A DNA stretch of 11,719 nt from Roseiarcus sp035308145. Its GTDB lineage: Bacteria; Pseudomonadota; Alphaproteobacteria; Rhizobiales; Beijerinckiaceae. The notes below the pieces were generated by a model. That model made no database searches. It saw only the letters and a program-made list of their open reading frames with translations, and was not told the origin of the DNA. Positions 5,422-11,719 of this stretch are shown here, in pieces. Positions within the stretch are counted from its first letter, which is position 1; each line of letters begins with the position of its first letter. The DNA lies in assembly GCA_035308145.1 (NCBI GenBank), contig DATGHD010000082.1, positions 1-11,719 on the forward strand, in the 5' to 3' direction. A program made the position numbers and the translations under genes.

Positions 5422-5883
5422 TCACTTTTGCCGGGCAAGAAAACGGGCAAACGCTTTCAGCGTCGCGTCCGAGGCATGGTGCTCCATGCCCTCCGCGTCA
5501 GCTTCGGCGGTCTCGTCGGGGACGCCGACGGCAAGCAGCAATTCGACGACGAGCCGATGACGCGCCCGCGCGCGCTTGGCGAGTTCGTGGCCTGCCTCGG
5601 TCAGGAAGATGCCGCGGTAGGGACGAGCCGTCGCCAGACCTTCCCGCTTGAGGCGAGCAATGCTCTTAAGCGCGGTCGGATGAGTGACGCCCAGACGTTT
5701 GGCGACGTCGGTCGCGCGCGCCTCGCCATGGACCGCCAGAAGATCGGCGATAAGCTCGACATAGTCCTCGAGCAAGGCGGCCGAGCGCGCCGTGCGGGCC
5801 TTGCCGAACCGGCGCGCCTGGGTTGGCTCCTCGGGCATTTCGATTACGACGACCGGCCGATTGGCGGTCAAGGCTCGCGTCAC
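5422..5883 (-). CDS. mntR: Manganese-responsive transcriptional regulator MntR (DtxR family)
   Basis: This 153-residue cytoplasmic repressor is very similar to E. coli MntR (155 residues), sharing DYVELI-DL, VGVP/VGVS and DAEGMEHH. The winged-helix domain spans about 38-95 and the dimer/metal domain follows. All six residues matching the B. subtilis MntR metal ligands are present: D40, E43, H109, E131, E134 and H135. It should bind DNA when loaded with Mn2+. The start is GTG at 5883, because GAGGAG lies seven bases upstream and the length then fits the family; an ATG at 5949 would add 22 unconserved residues. It is convergent with mgtC and divergent from nramp-2, whose promoter carries a matching operator. 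Confidence 0.9.
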   Translation of the reverse strand: MTRALTANRPVVVIEMPEEPTQARRFGKARTARSAALLEDYVELIADLLAVHGEARATDVAKRLGVTHPTALKSIARLKREGLATARPYRGIFLTEAGHELAKRARARHRLVVELLLAVGVPDETAEADAEGMEHHASDATLKAFARFLARQK

Positions 5884-6051
5884 CCGATTTCTCCTCGCTG
5901 ATTGATCGTAGCCGGACGACCGCCGATCCGCGGTCCTTAGGTCGGCCATCCCACGCCCTACCGTCGCGTTCCCGTATAACAGAAAAAGAGCGGTTTCGCC
6001 ATAACGAACCCTTCTCTCTCTGTTTATCCCTTAGCATCGTAAAATTGCCCG

Positions 6052-6080
6052 TTGACTTAAATATAGCTTTGGCTACATTC
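6052..6080 (+). promoter_or_regulatory. nramp-2 promoter with an MntR-type operator
   Basis: A -35 element TTGACT (6052-6057) and a -10 element TACATT (6074-6079) are 16 bases apart. An imperfect palindrome, AAATATAGC (6059-6067), centre TTTG, GCTACATTC (6072-6080), fills the spacer and covers the -10. It closely follows the E. coli MntR box (AACATAGC, four bases, GCTATGTT): seven of nine positions are symmetric and the core ATAGC/GCTA is intact. Mn-loaded MntR bound here would block RNA polymerase. The site is 176 bases upstream of the divergent mntR start, so autoregulation is also possible. The transcript would have a leader of about 60 bases. Confidence 0.75.
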
Positions 6081-6143
6081 GGGTCTTATTCCTCAATCGG
6101 CGGAAATGCGAGAGCTTGCGGTGACGCGCTTCTGGAGGGCTTC

Positions 6144-7535
6144 GTGAGTGAGAACGCGCTTAACCTTGGACCTTCGGCGCTCTCGATGAACGGGGAGGAG
6201 AGCCTCACCTTTGAGGACGTTCTTCGCGCGCGCGATCGGCTCAAGGTTCTGAAAACTCGCGCCGCCAAAAGCTCGCTGCGGCTGCTCTGGCTCCTCGCCG
6301 GGCCCGGCGTGCTGGTCATGCTCGGGGAGAATGACGGCCCCAGCATGGTCTCCTACGCCACCTCGGGCGCGACCTATGGGATCGGCTTTTTTGTCCCGTT
6401 CATTCTCCTCACCTTCCTTATGGCGTTCGTGGTGCAGGAGATGACGGTGCGGCTCGGCGTGGCGACGCATCGCGGCCATGCCGAACTCATCTTCCAACGC
6501 TTTGGCCCGTTCTGGGGCTATTTCGCGATGGGCGATCTTGTATTCGGCAACTTGCTGACGCTCGTCACCGAGTTCGTCGCAATCCAGGCTGGCGGCCTCT
6601 ATTTCGGATTGCCGCCCTGGCTTTCGGTCGCGATCGGCGTGACGATCGTCATCGGCTCGCTGGCCTTTCGGCGATACGCGACCTGGGAACGCGTGCTGAT
6701 GGGGCTCGCCATGTTCAACCTGCTGTTCGTTCCGGCGGCTTTGCTTGCCCATCCGGACGGCGCTGCTTTAGGTCACGCGCTCGCTGCCTGGGGACCGCTG
6801 CCGGGCGGCTTCACGACCGCGTTCCTCACATTGGTCCTCGCCAATGTCGGCGCGACTGTGACCCCGTGGATGATCTTTTTCCAGCAGAGCGCGGTTGTGG
6901 ACAAGGGCCTGACCCGGGCGGACTTGCCGCAAGGCCGGATGGACACGGCGATCGGCGCAATCTTGGCCGCCATAGCGGCGATCGCAACGTTGGTGGCGAC
7001 TGCGCCGCTATTCGCCGCCAAGGTCGATGTGTCGCAGTTTGCCAGCGGCGCGGATTTCGCCACGGCCCTTCAGCCGCTGATCGGCACGACCGGCGCCACC
7101 CTGTTTGCGCTCGGCATCATTGAGGCGGGCTTGCTCGCCGCCATGACGATCTCCACCAGTTCATCCTACTCGCTGGCCGAGACGGTGTCGGCGGCAGAAA
7201 AAGCGTCGGCGCGGCACAGTCTGAATCTCGACTTCGCTCATGGGCGCTTGTTCTACGGGGTGGCCATCCTCTCGACTATTCTCGCCGCCGGCATTGTGCT
7301 GATCCCAGGCGCGCCTTTGCTCGCCTTGACCTTGACGGTCAATGTCATCGCCACCTTGCTGATGGCGCCGGCGCTGCTTCTGCTGCTCCTATTGGCCAAT
7401 GACCGCGAGATCATGGGCGATCTGGCGAATGGCCGGTGGGCCAATCTAGCCGGAGGAACGATCGTCGTCGCAATCGCCGTGGTTGGCGCGCTCTACGGCG
7501 TGATTACGGCCTTCCCGAGCCTGTTGGGCAAGTAG
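6144..7535 (+). CDS. NRAMP-related divalent metal transporter, second paralogue, MntR-controlled
   Basis: This 463-residue inner-membrane protein with about 11 hydrophobic segments belongs to the same family as the transporter at 2888-4546. The two share landmarks such as GHA-LIF-RFG-FWG, VTEF, PW-FFQQS and V-DK. After GPG at 53-55, TM1 reads GENDGPSMVSYATSG (61-75), so DPGN becomes DGPS: D64 is kept and serine replaces asparagine. TM6 reads GATVTPWMIFFQQS (236-249), with threonine in place of the metal-binding methionine. The start is GTG at 6144, with GGAGGG four bases upstream; an ATG 14 codons later lacks a site. Its MntR operator implies a link to Mn2+ supply, yet the site lacks the usual Mn-selective residue. 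Mn2+ and Mg2+ are both possible substrates. Confidence 0.8.
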   Translation: MSENALNLGPSALSMNGEESLTFEDVLRARDRLKVLKTRAAKSSLRLLWLLAGPGVLVMLGENDGPSMVSYATSGATYGIGFFVPFILLTFLMAFVVQEMTVRLGVATHRGHAELIFQRFGPFWGYFAMGDLVFGNLLTLVTEFVAIQAGGLYFGLPPWLSVAIGVTIVIGSLAFRRYATWERVLMGLAMFNLLFVPAALLAHPDGAALGHALAAWGPLPGGFTTAFLTLVLANVGATVTPWMIFFQQSAVVDKGLTRADLPQGRMDTAIGAILAAIAAIATLVATAPLFAAKVDVSQFASGADFATALQPLIGTTGATLFALGIIEAGLLAAMTISTSSSYSLAETVSAAEKASARHSLNLDFAHGRLFYGVAILSTILAAGIVLIPGAPLLALTLTVNVIATLLMAPALLLLLLLANDREIMGDLANGRWANLAGGTIVVAIAVVGALYGVITAFPSLLGK

Positions 7536-7545
7536 GAGGAATTCC

Positions 7546-7737
7546 ATGCAATACGACCCCGCCCTGATCAACGCGCTCGAACCCGATCAGCTCGTCGCCG
7601 CAACCATGCGCCCGCTGCCGCGCCGCAAATTGAGCCAGGGGGTTCTGGCCATGCTGATCGTGCTGCGCGTCTTCATTGTGATCGCGGTTCCGATTGTGAT
7701 CTACGCCTTCGTTCGCGCGTTGCTGACGCCGCACTAG
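7546..7737 (+). CDS. Small one-pass membrane protein coupled to nramp-2
   Basis: This 63-residue protein has a soluble, proline-containing N-terminus (about 1-31, with RPLPRRK at 22-28) and one hydrophobic helix at about 33-58. AGGAGGAATTCC precedes the ATG and overlaps the stop codon of nramp-2, which lies only ten bases upstream, so the two are co-transcribed and probably translationally coupled. I do not recognise a family. Small membrane proteins often modulate transporters; an accessory or stabilising subunit of the NRAMP protein is a reasonable inference but no more. The positive charges just before the helix predict a cytoplasmic N-terminus. Confidence 0.7.
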   Translation: MQYDPALINALEPDQLVAATMRPLPRRKLSQGVLAMLIVLRVFIVIAVPIVIYAFVRALLTPH

Positions 7738-7803
7738 CGCCAGGCGCGGCATTGCGCGCTTACCCCTCGCTGCGCAACGGCTCTCGGGGAGAAAAGCCGA
7801 TCA

Positions 7804-7823
7804 CGAAGGATGAGAGTCCTTCG
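7804..7823. terminator. Perfect 7-bp hairpin, possible end of the nramp-2 operon
   Basis: CGAAGGA (7804-7810) pairs with TCCTTCG (7817-7823) around the loop TGAGAG, followed by CAATAATT. The T content is low, so it is a weak terminator at best. A further 6-bp stem, TTGCGC (7752-7757) with GCGCAA (7772-7777), precedes it. Both lie between the small membrane protein and the deaminase gene and could instead belong to the 5' leader of the deaminase. Confidence 0.35.
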
Positions 7824-7870
7824 CAATAATTCGGGTGGCGCAGCGGCGTCGGACGTTTAATCTTGCGCGA

Positions 7871-9217
7871 ATGGGCAATCAAGCCAAGCGCCTGTGGATC
7901 AAGGACCCGCTCGCCGTCTTCGCCTCGGACGCCGAGCGCGGGCTCGTCGTCGAAGGAACGAAGATCGTCGAACTCGTCGGCAAGGGCGGCGCGCCGAAGG
8001 CGCCGGTCGACGAAACATTCGACGCTTCGCGTCATGTCACGCTGCCGGGTCTCGTCAACGCCCATCATCATTTCTACCAGACGCTGACCCGCGCGCATCC
8101 GAGCGCGATCAACAAGGAACTGTTTCCTTGGCTTGCCTCGCTCTATCCGATCTGGGCGCGGCTGAAGCCGGAGCATCTTAAGGTTGCGACGCGGCTCGCG
8201 CTGACCGAATTGATGCTGTCCGGCTGCACCACCGCGGCGGATCATCACTATCTTTTCCCGCGCGGCCTGGAGAACGCCATCGATATCGAGGTCGAGGAAG
8301 CGCGCGCGCTCGGCCTCAGGATGACGGTGACGCGCGGCTCGATGAATCGGTCGAAAAAGGACGGCGGCCTGCCGCCGGACGAAGTCGTGCAGAGCGAAGA
8401 CGAAATCCTCGCCGACAGCGAGCGTGTTTTAAAGCTCTTCCATGACCCCAAGCCCGGCGCCCATATCCGCATCGCGCTCGCGCCGTGCTCGCCGTTCTCG
8501 ATCACCAAAAAGTTGATGAGCGATACGGCGGCGCTCGCCGAGAAATACGATTGTCAGATGCATACGCATCTCTGCGAGACTAAGGACGAAGAGCGGTTCT
8601 GCCTCGACATGTACGGCGTCCGCCCTGTCGATTTGCTGGAAGAAACCGGCTGGATGAGCAGGCGGGCTTGGCTCGCGCATGGGATTCACTTCAATGCCGA
8701 GGAGATCGGACGGCTCGGCCGGGCGGGCGTCGGCATATGCCATTGCGCGGCCTCCAATATGGTGCTCGCCTCCGGAATCTGCCCGACCAAAGATCTCGAA
8801 GCGGCAGGCTCGGTCGTCGGCCTCGGCGTCGACGGCTCGGCCTCGAACGATTCCTCGAATATGATGGAGGCGGTTCGCCACGCCTTGATGATCGGGCGCT
8901 TGCGCTACGGCGCCTCGGCGGTGACGCATTTCGACGTCCTGCGCTGGGCGAGCGAGGGCTCGGCGCGCTGCCTCGGCCGCGACGACATCGGCCGCATCGC
9001 CGTCGGGCTTGAAGCCGATCTCGCGATGTTCACTTTGGACGAGCCGCGTTTTTCCGGCGCCCATGATCCGATCGCTGCGCTCGTCCTTTGCGGCGCGCAT
9101 CGCGCCGATCGGGTGATGGTCGCGGGGCGCTGGCGCGCGATCGACGGCGCGCCGGTCGGCGTCGATCTTGCCGCTCTGATCGCCAAGCACAAAGCCGCCG
9201 CCGCCGCTTTTGCGTGA
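7871..9217 (+). CDS. 8-oxoguanine deaminase-like amidohydrolase
   Basis: This 448-residue cytoplasmic enzyme of the metal-dependent amidohydrolase superfamily has a TIM barrel with flanking beta-sandwich. Metal and catalytic residues are visible: HHH after VNA (65-67, containing the HxH pair), MHTHLCE (230-236), HGIH (270-273) and GVDGSASND (319-327) with the conserved aspartate D321. The stretch HHHFYQTLTRAHP with NKELFPWL and LYPIWARL is typical of 8-oxoguanine deaminases (Pseudomonas aeruginosa PA0142 type) and related hydroxyatrazine hydrolases (AtzB). It would turn 8-oxoguanine into urate. Neither candidate start, ATG 7871 or GTG 7835, has a good ribosome-binding site; 7871 is preferred because family members begin close to the ...LWIKDPLAV strand. 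It is probably separate from the metal genes. Confidence 0.75.
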   Translation: MGNQAKRLWIKDPLAVFASDAERGLVVEGTKIVELVGKGGAPKAPVDETFDASRHVTLPGLVNAHHHFYQTLTRAHPSAINKELFPWLASLYPIWARLKPEHLKVATRLALTELMLSGCTTAADHHYLFPRGLENAIDIEVEEARALGLRMTVTRGSMNRSKKDGGLPPDEVVQSEDEILADSERVLKLFHDPKPGAHIRIALAPCSPFSITKKLMSDTAALAEKYDCQMHTHLCETKDEERFCLDMYGVRPVDLLEETGWMSRRAWLAHGIHFNAEEIGRLGRAGVGICHCAASNMVLASGICPTKDLEAAGSVVGLGVDGSASNDSSNMMEAVRHALMIGRLRYGASAVTHFDVLRWASEGSARCLGRDDIGRIAVGLEADLAMFTLDEPRFSGAHDPIAALVLCGAHRADRVMVAGRWRAIDGAPVGVDLAALIAKHKAAAAAFA

Positions 9218-9359
9218 GCGCTCGGCATCGCAATTCCGACCGCCCGCTGACTTAAATGTCAACGCGGCCACGCTTTCCGCTAAGGCTGCGCGGCTGCTAG
9301 CATGGCGCGACTTTCGGCCTGTCTCGGGGCAGGCCTTCGCCATATTGCGGAGCCTCATC

Positions 9360-10325
9360 ATGCAAAATCGTCGTCTCGGCCGCACCGACCTTAAGATCGC
9401 GCCCCTGGTGTTCGGCGGCAACGTTTTCGGCTGGACGTCCGACAAGGCGCGATCTTTCGAATTGCTCGATCGCTTCGTCGGCGCAGGATTCAACGCGGTC
9501 GACACCGCGGACGTCTATTCTGCTTGGGCGCCGGGCAACAAGGGCGGCGAGTCCGAGGCGATCATCGGCGACTGGATGAAGGCGAGAGGCAATCGCGACC
9601 GCGTCGTCGTGATGACCAAAGTCGGCTCGCCCATGGGGCCCGGCAAGAAGGGCCTCAAGGCGCGCTACATCGAGGAGGCGGTCGAGGCCTCGTTGAGGCG
9701 GCTTAAGGCCGAGACGATCGACCTCTACTTTTCGCATTGGCCCGATCCCGAGACGCCCTACGAAGAGACTCTCGGCGCTTATCGCAAGCTCCTCGACAAG
9801 GGCAAGGTCCGCTATGTCGGCGCCTCCAATCTCAACGCCGAGCAGCTCGCCGCCGCCCTCGACGTCGCGCGCCGTCATTCCCTGCCGCGCTACGAAGTGC
9901 TGCAGCCCGAGTACAATCTCTATGATCGCGGCGGTTTTGACGGGCCTTTGCGTGAACTCTGCATGGCCGAGGAGATCGGCGTGATCACCTATTTCAGCTT
10001 GGCCAAGGGTTTTCTCTCCGGAAAATACCGGAGCGAGGCTGACCTTGACAAAAGCCCACGCGGCGGCGGCGTCAAAGCCTACCTCAACGAACGCGGACGG
10101 CGCATCTTGGGCGCCCTCGACGATGTTTCGAAACGACTTGCGGCAAAGCAGGCGGAAGTCGCGCTCGCCTGGATCATGGCGCGCGCCGGCGTCACCGCGC
10201 CGATCGCCAGCGCCACGACAATTCCCCAGGTCGACAGCCTCATCGCGGCGGCGTCGCTCAAGCTCGACGCCGCCGACATCAAGGCGCTCGACGAGGCGAG
10301 CGCAATGGAGGCGGCTGCGAAATAG
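9360..10325 (+). CDS. Aldo/keto reductase
   Basis: This 321-residue NADPH-dependent oxidoreductase has a TIM barrel fold. The full catalytic tetrad is in place: D48 and Y53 (VDTADVYS), K87 (MTKVGS) and H126 (YFSHWPD). The segment GASNLNAEQL and the C-terminal SATTIPQVDSL follow the usual pattern for phosphate and cofactor binding. The reading frame extends 50 codons upstream, but the ATG at 9360 fits the normal family start (LGRTDLKIAPLVFGG) and has GGAG seven bases before it. Its physiological substrate cannot be told from sequence; related bacterial enzymes reduce reactive aldehydes or sugars. There are 142 bases between it and the deaminase, so a separate promoter is possible. Confidence 0.85.
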   Translation: MQNRRLGRTDLKIAPLVFGGNVFGWTSDKARSFELLDRFVGAGFNAVDTADVYSAWAPGNKGGESEAIIGDWMKARGNRDRVVVMTKVGSPMGPGKKGLKARYIEEAVEASLRRLKAETIDLYFSHWPDPETPYEETLGAYRKLLDKGKVRYVGASNLNAEQLAAALDVARRHSLPRYEVLQPEYNLYDRGGFDGPLRELCMAEEIGVITYFSLAKGFLSGKYRSEADLDKSPRGGGVKAYLNERGRRILGALDDVSKRLAAKQAEVALAWIMARAGVTAPIASATTIPQVDSLIAAASLKLDAADIKALDEASAMEAAAK

Positions 10326-10528
10326 GGCGGGCTTCGCAATCGTGGCTATGAATGTTCCCAAGAGCCATTGTGGGTGCTCGTCTTAGTTTTCGGCCGGTTC
10401 AAACCGTCCGGAACAACGCGACGCCGCTCGCCGTTTCTTCGTCAATCCGACTTCGTGAAGACCGCCGGCTTGTCCGACGAGGCCTTTCGGCGCCACAATG
10501 TCGTCGGCTCCCGCCTAGGAGGCGCTTC

Positions 10529-10870
10529 ATGATTCGACGTGCGAAAGGTCTCATTCCCGGCGCGCTGGCCCTTTTGGCGGCGGGCCTCGTCCTCGCGGTC
10601 ATCGCGCCGGCCCACGCGGCGCAGCCGATGCGCCATCGTCATCATGTGGCGCGCTATGTGGCGCCGCGGGGCGACATCGTCGTTCACACCGGCCGGTCCT
10701 ATCTTGATCCGGGGCCGTCCGCGGATTTGTGGACCGAGGATAAATATTACGCCGACACGGTCTGGGCTCCGGACCCCGCGCTTGTCTATCCGTTTGGCCG
10801 GTTTGGCCTGTCGGTTCTGCCGAGCCGCTTTGATCCGCCGGGACAGGAGCCTTTGTTCACCTTCTGGTGA
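10529..10870 (+). CDS. Small exported protein of unknown function
   Basis: This 113-residue protein has a clear signal peptide: MIRRAK, a hydrophobic core at about 8-26, and a likely cut in APAHA-AQ after residue 30. The mature part of about 83 residues starts with a histidine- and arginine-rich patch (MRHRHHVARY), then many tyrosine, aspartate, proline and tryptophan residues, and ends in LFTFW. AGGAGG lies six bases upstream of the ATG, fixing the start. I do not recognise the family; small secreted proteins of this type, often with aromatic and proline content, are common in Hyphomicrobiales. The histidine patch could bind metal but this is speculation. The 203 bases upstream hold nothing else I can see. 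Confidence 0.65.
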   Translation: MIRRAKGLIPGALALLAAGLVLAVIAPAHAAQPMRHRHHVARYVAPRGDIVVHTGRSYLDPGPSADLWTEDKYYADTVWAPDPALVYPFGRFGLSVLPSRFDPPGQEPLFTFW

Positions 10871-10916
10871 GCCGCGGTCGTCCCTAAGCGCCGGGCGCCC
10901 ATGCTAAATCGGCGGG

Positions 10917-11719
10917 ATGACGGCTGACGCGGCTAATTTTGCGCTGGAGCGGTTGGCGCGCGATCTTCGCGCCGGCGGCCGTACGGCGCTGGCGCGGGCG
11001 ATTACGCTCGTCGAAAGCCGCAGAGCCGATCACCGGGCCCAAGCGCGCGCGCTGATCAGCGCTCTGGCCGGCGAAACGGGCGCGGCGATGCGGGTCGGGG
11101 TCACCGGCGCCCCTGGCGTCGGCAAATCGACCTTCATCGACGCGCTTGGCGGCAATCTGACCGCCGCCGGCAGGAAAGTCGCGGTCTTGGCGGTCGATCC
11201 CTCGTCCAGCCGCAGCGGCGGCTCGATTCTGGCCGACAAGACGCGCATGGCGCGGCTCGCCGCCGATCCCGACGCCTTCATCAGGCCATCGCCGGCGGCC
11301 GGCGCCCTCGGCGGCGTCGCGGCGCGCACGAGAGAGACGATGATCCTCTGCGAGGCCGCCGGTTTCGACGTGCTCCTCGTCGAGACCGTCGGCGTCGGTC
11401 AATCGGAGACGGCGGTCGCCGATATGACCGATTTCTTCCTTGTGTTGATTCTGCCCGGCGCGGGCGACGAATTGCAGGGCGTGAAGAAAGGCGTCGTAGA
11501 GCTCGCCGACATGGTGGCGATCACCAAGGTCGATATCGATCCGGCGAAAGCGGCCCTGTCAGCCGCCGAATACAGCGCAGCCTTGCGCATCCTGGCGCCA
11601 TCGTCGAGCCTTTGGACGCCGCCGGTCGTCCAGATTTCCGGCCTCGCCAATTTGGGACTCGACGATCTATGGAAAAGGATCGAGCGCCATCGCGCGATCT
11701 TTAAGGAAACGGGCGAACT
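10917..11719 (+). CDS. meaB: MeaB, GTPase chaperone of methylmalonyl-CoA mutase (partial, runs off the window)
   Basis: The first 267 residues of a G3E P-loop GTPase are present; the C-terminal dimerisation arm (about 60 residues) lies outside the window. MeaB protects and reloads the cobalamin enzyme methylmalonyl-CoA mutase. It supports propionate metabolism and, in methylotrophs, glyoxylate regeneration. Motifs are Walker A GAPGVGKS (64-71), LAVDPSSSRSGGSIL (91-105), ADKTRM, ETVGVGQSE (156-164) and LPGAGDELQG (179-188). The base-recognition motif reads TKVD (203-206) where NKxD is more usual, an allowed variation. The start at 10917 is the only ATG fitting the family length; its ribosome-binding site is weak (GGCGGG close to the ATG). 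The mutase gene is not in the window. Confidence 0.88.
   Translation, partial: MTADAANFALERLARDLRAGGRTALARAITLVESRRADHRAQARALISALAGETGAAMRVGVTGAPGVGKSTFIDALGGNLTAAGRKVAVLAVDPSSSRSGGSILADKTRMARLAADPDAFIRPSPAAGALGGVAARTRETMILCEAAGFDVLLVETVGVGQSETAVADMTDFFLVLILPGAGDELQGVKKGVVELADMVAITKVDIDPAKAALSAAEYSAALRILAPSSSLWTPPVVQISGLANLGLDDLWKRIERHRAIFKETGE

Noticed and set aside
5884..5949. Extended mntR start at the upstream ATG
   Set aside because: The added 22 residues are unlike MntR proteins, and the GTG at 5883 has a clear ribosome-binding site and gives the family length.
9248..9261. Palindrome TGAC-TTAAAT-GTCA as an operator or promoter for the aldo/keto reductase
   Set aside because: The arms are only four bases and no matching -10 element is seen at proper spacing on either strand; such palindromes occur by chance.
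1..11719. CRISPR array, tRNA, rRNA or insertion sequence
   Set aside because: No regularly spaced direct repeats, no tRNA T-loop pattern, no rRNA-like sequence and no transposase frame were seen on either strand.

Overview
The DNA is GC-rich and its proteins most resemble those of Alphaproteobacteria. The MntR, MeaB and 8-oxoguanine-deaminase-like proteins and the overall codon bias fit Hyphomicrobiales, possibly a methylotroph or Beijerinckiaceae-type organism. That placement is inference; no rRNA or tRNA gene is present to confirm it.

Left part (1-2350). The window opens on the last codons of an acyl-CoA ligase gene resembling malonyl-CoA synthase. A stretch of about 750 bases without a clear gene follows. 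It holds two minus-strand intrinsic terminators, a possible 40-residue minus-strand ORF, and a 131-base element whose ends form an 18-bp perfect inverted repeat around several nested hairpins. Next come a minus-strand isoprenylcysteine-carboxyl-methyltransferase-family membrane protein, a plus-strand gluconate 5-dehydrogenase (idnO/gno type), and a decayed C-terminal scrap of a DUF445 (YjiN-like) membrane protein gene.

Central metal-homeostasis block (about 2500-7740). Two SLC11/NRAMP-family transporters lack the canonical TM1 DPGN and TM6 MPH motifs. They flank an MgtC/SapB-family protein and a convergent mntR, giving the layout nramp-1, mgtC, mntR (minus), nramp-2, small membrane protein. 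nramp-1 has a long structured leader. A 39-codon ORF with a strong ribosome-binding site ends one base before a hairpin that contains both the ribosome-binding site and the start codon of nramp-1; a terminator-like hairpin lies inside that small ORF. nramp-2 has a good promoter with an MntR-type palindrome lying across its spacer and -10 element. A 63-residue one-pass membrane protein is coupled directly behind nramp-2. The most economical reading is a Mg/Mn uptake and stress locus with three different control mechanisms: an MntR operator, a coupled leader ORF, and a structured mgtC leader.

Right part (7740-11719). This holds an 8-oxoguanine deaminase-like amidohydrolase, an aldo/keto reductase, a small exported protein of unknown role, and the first 267 codons of meaB, the GTPase chaperone of methylmalonyl-CoA mutase, cut by the window end.

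The strongest candidate for something undescribed is the nramp-1 leader (2536-2894). Next are the nested palindromic element at 550-680 and the MntR operator in front of an NRAMP protein that lacks the usual manganese-selective methionine.
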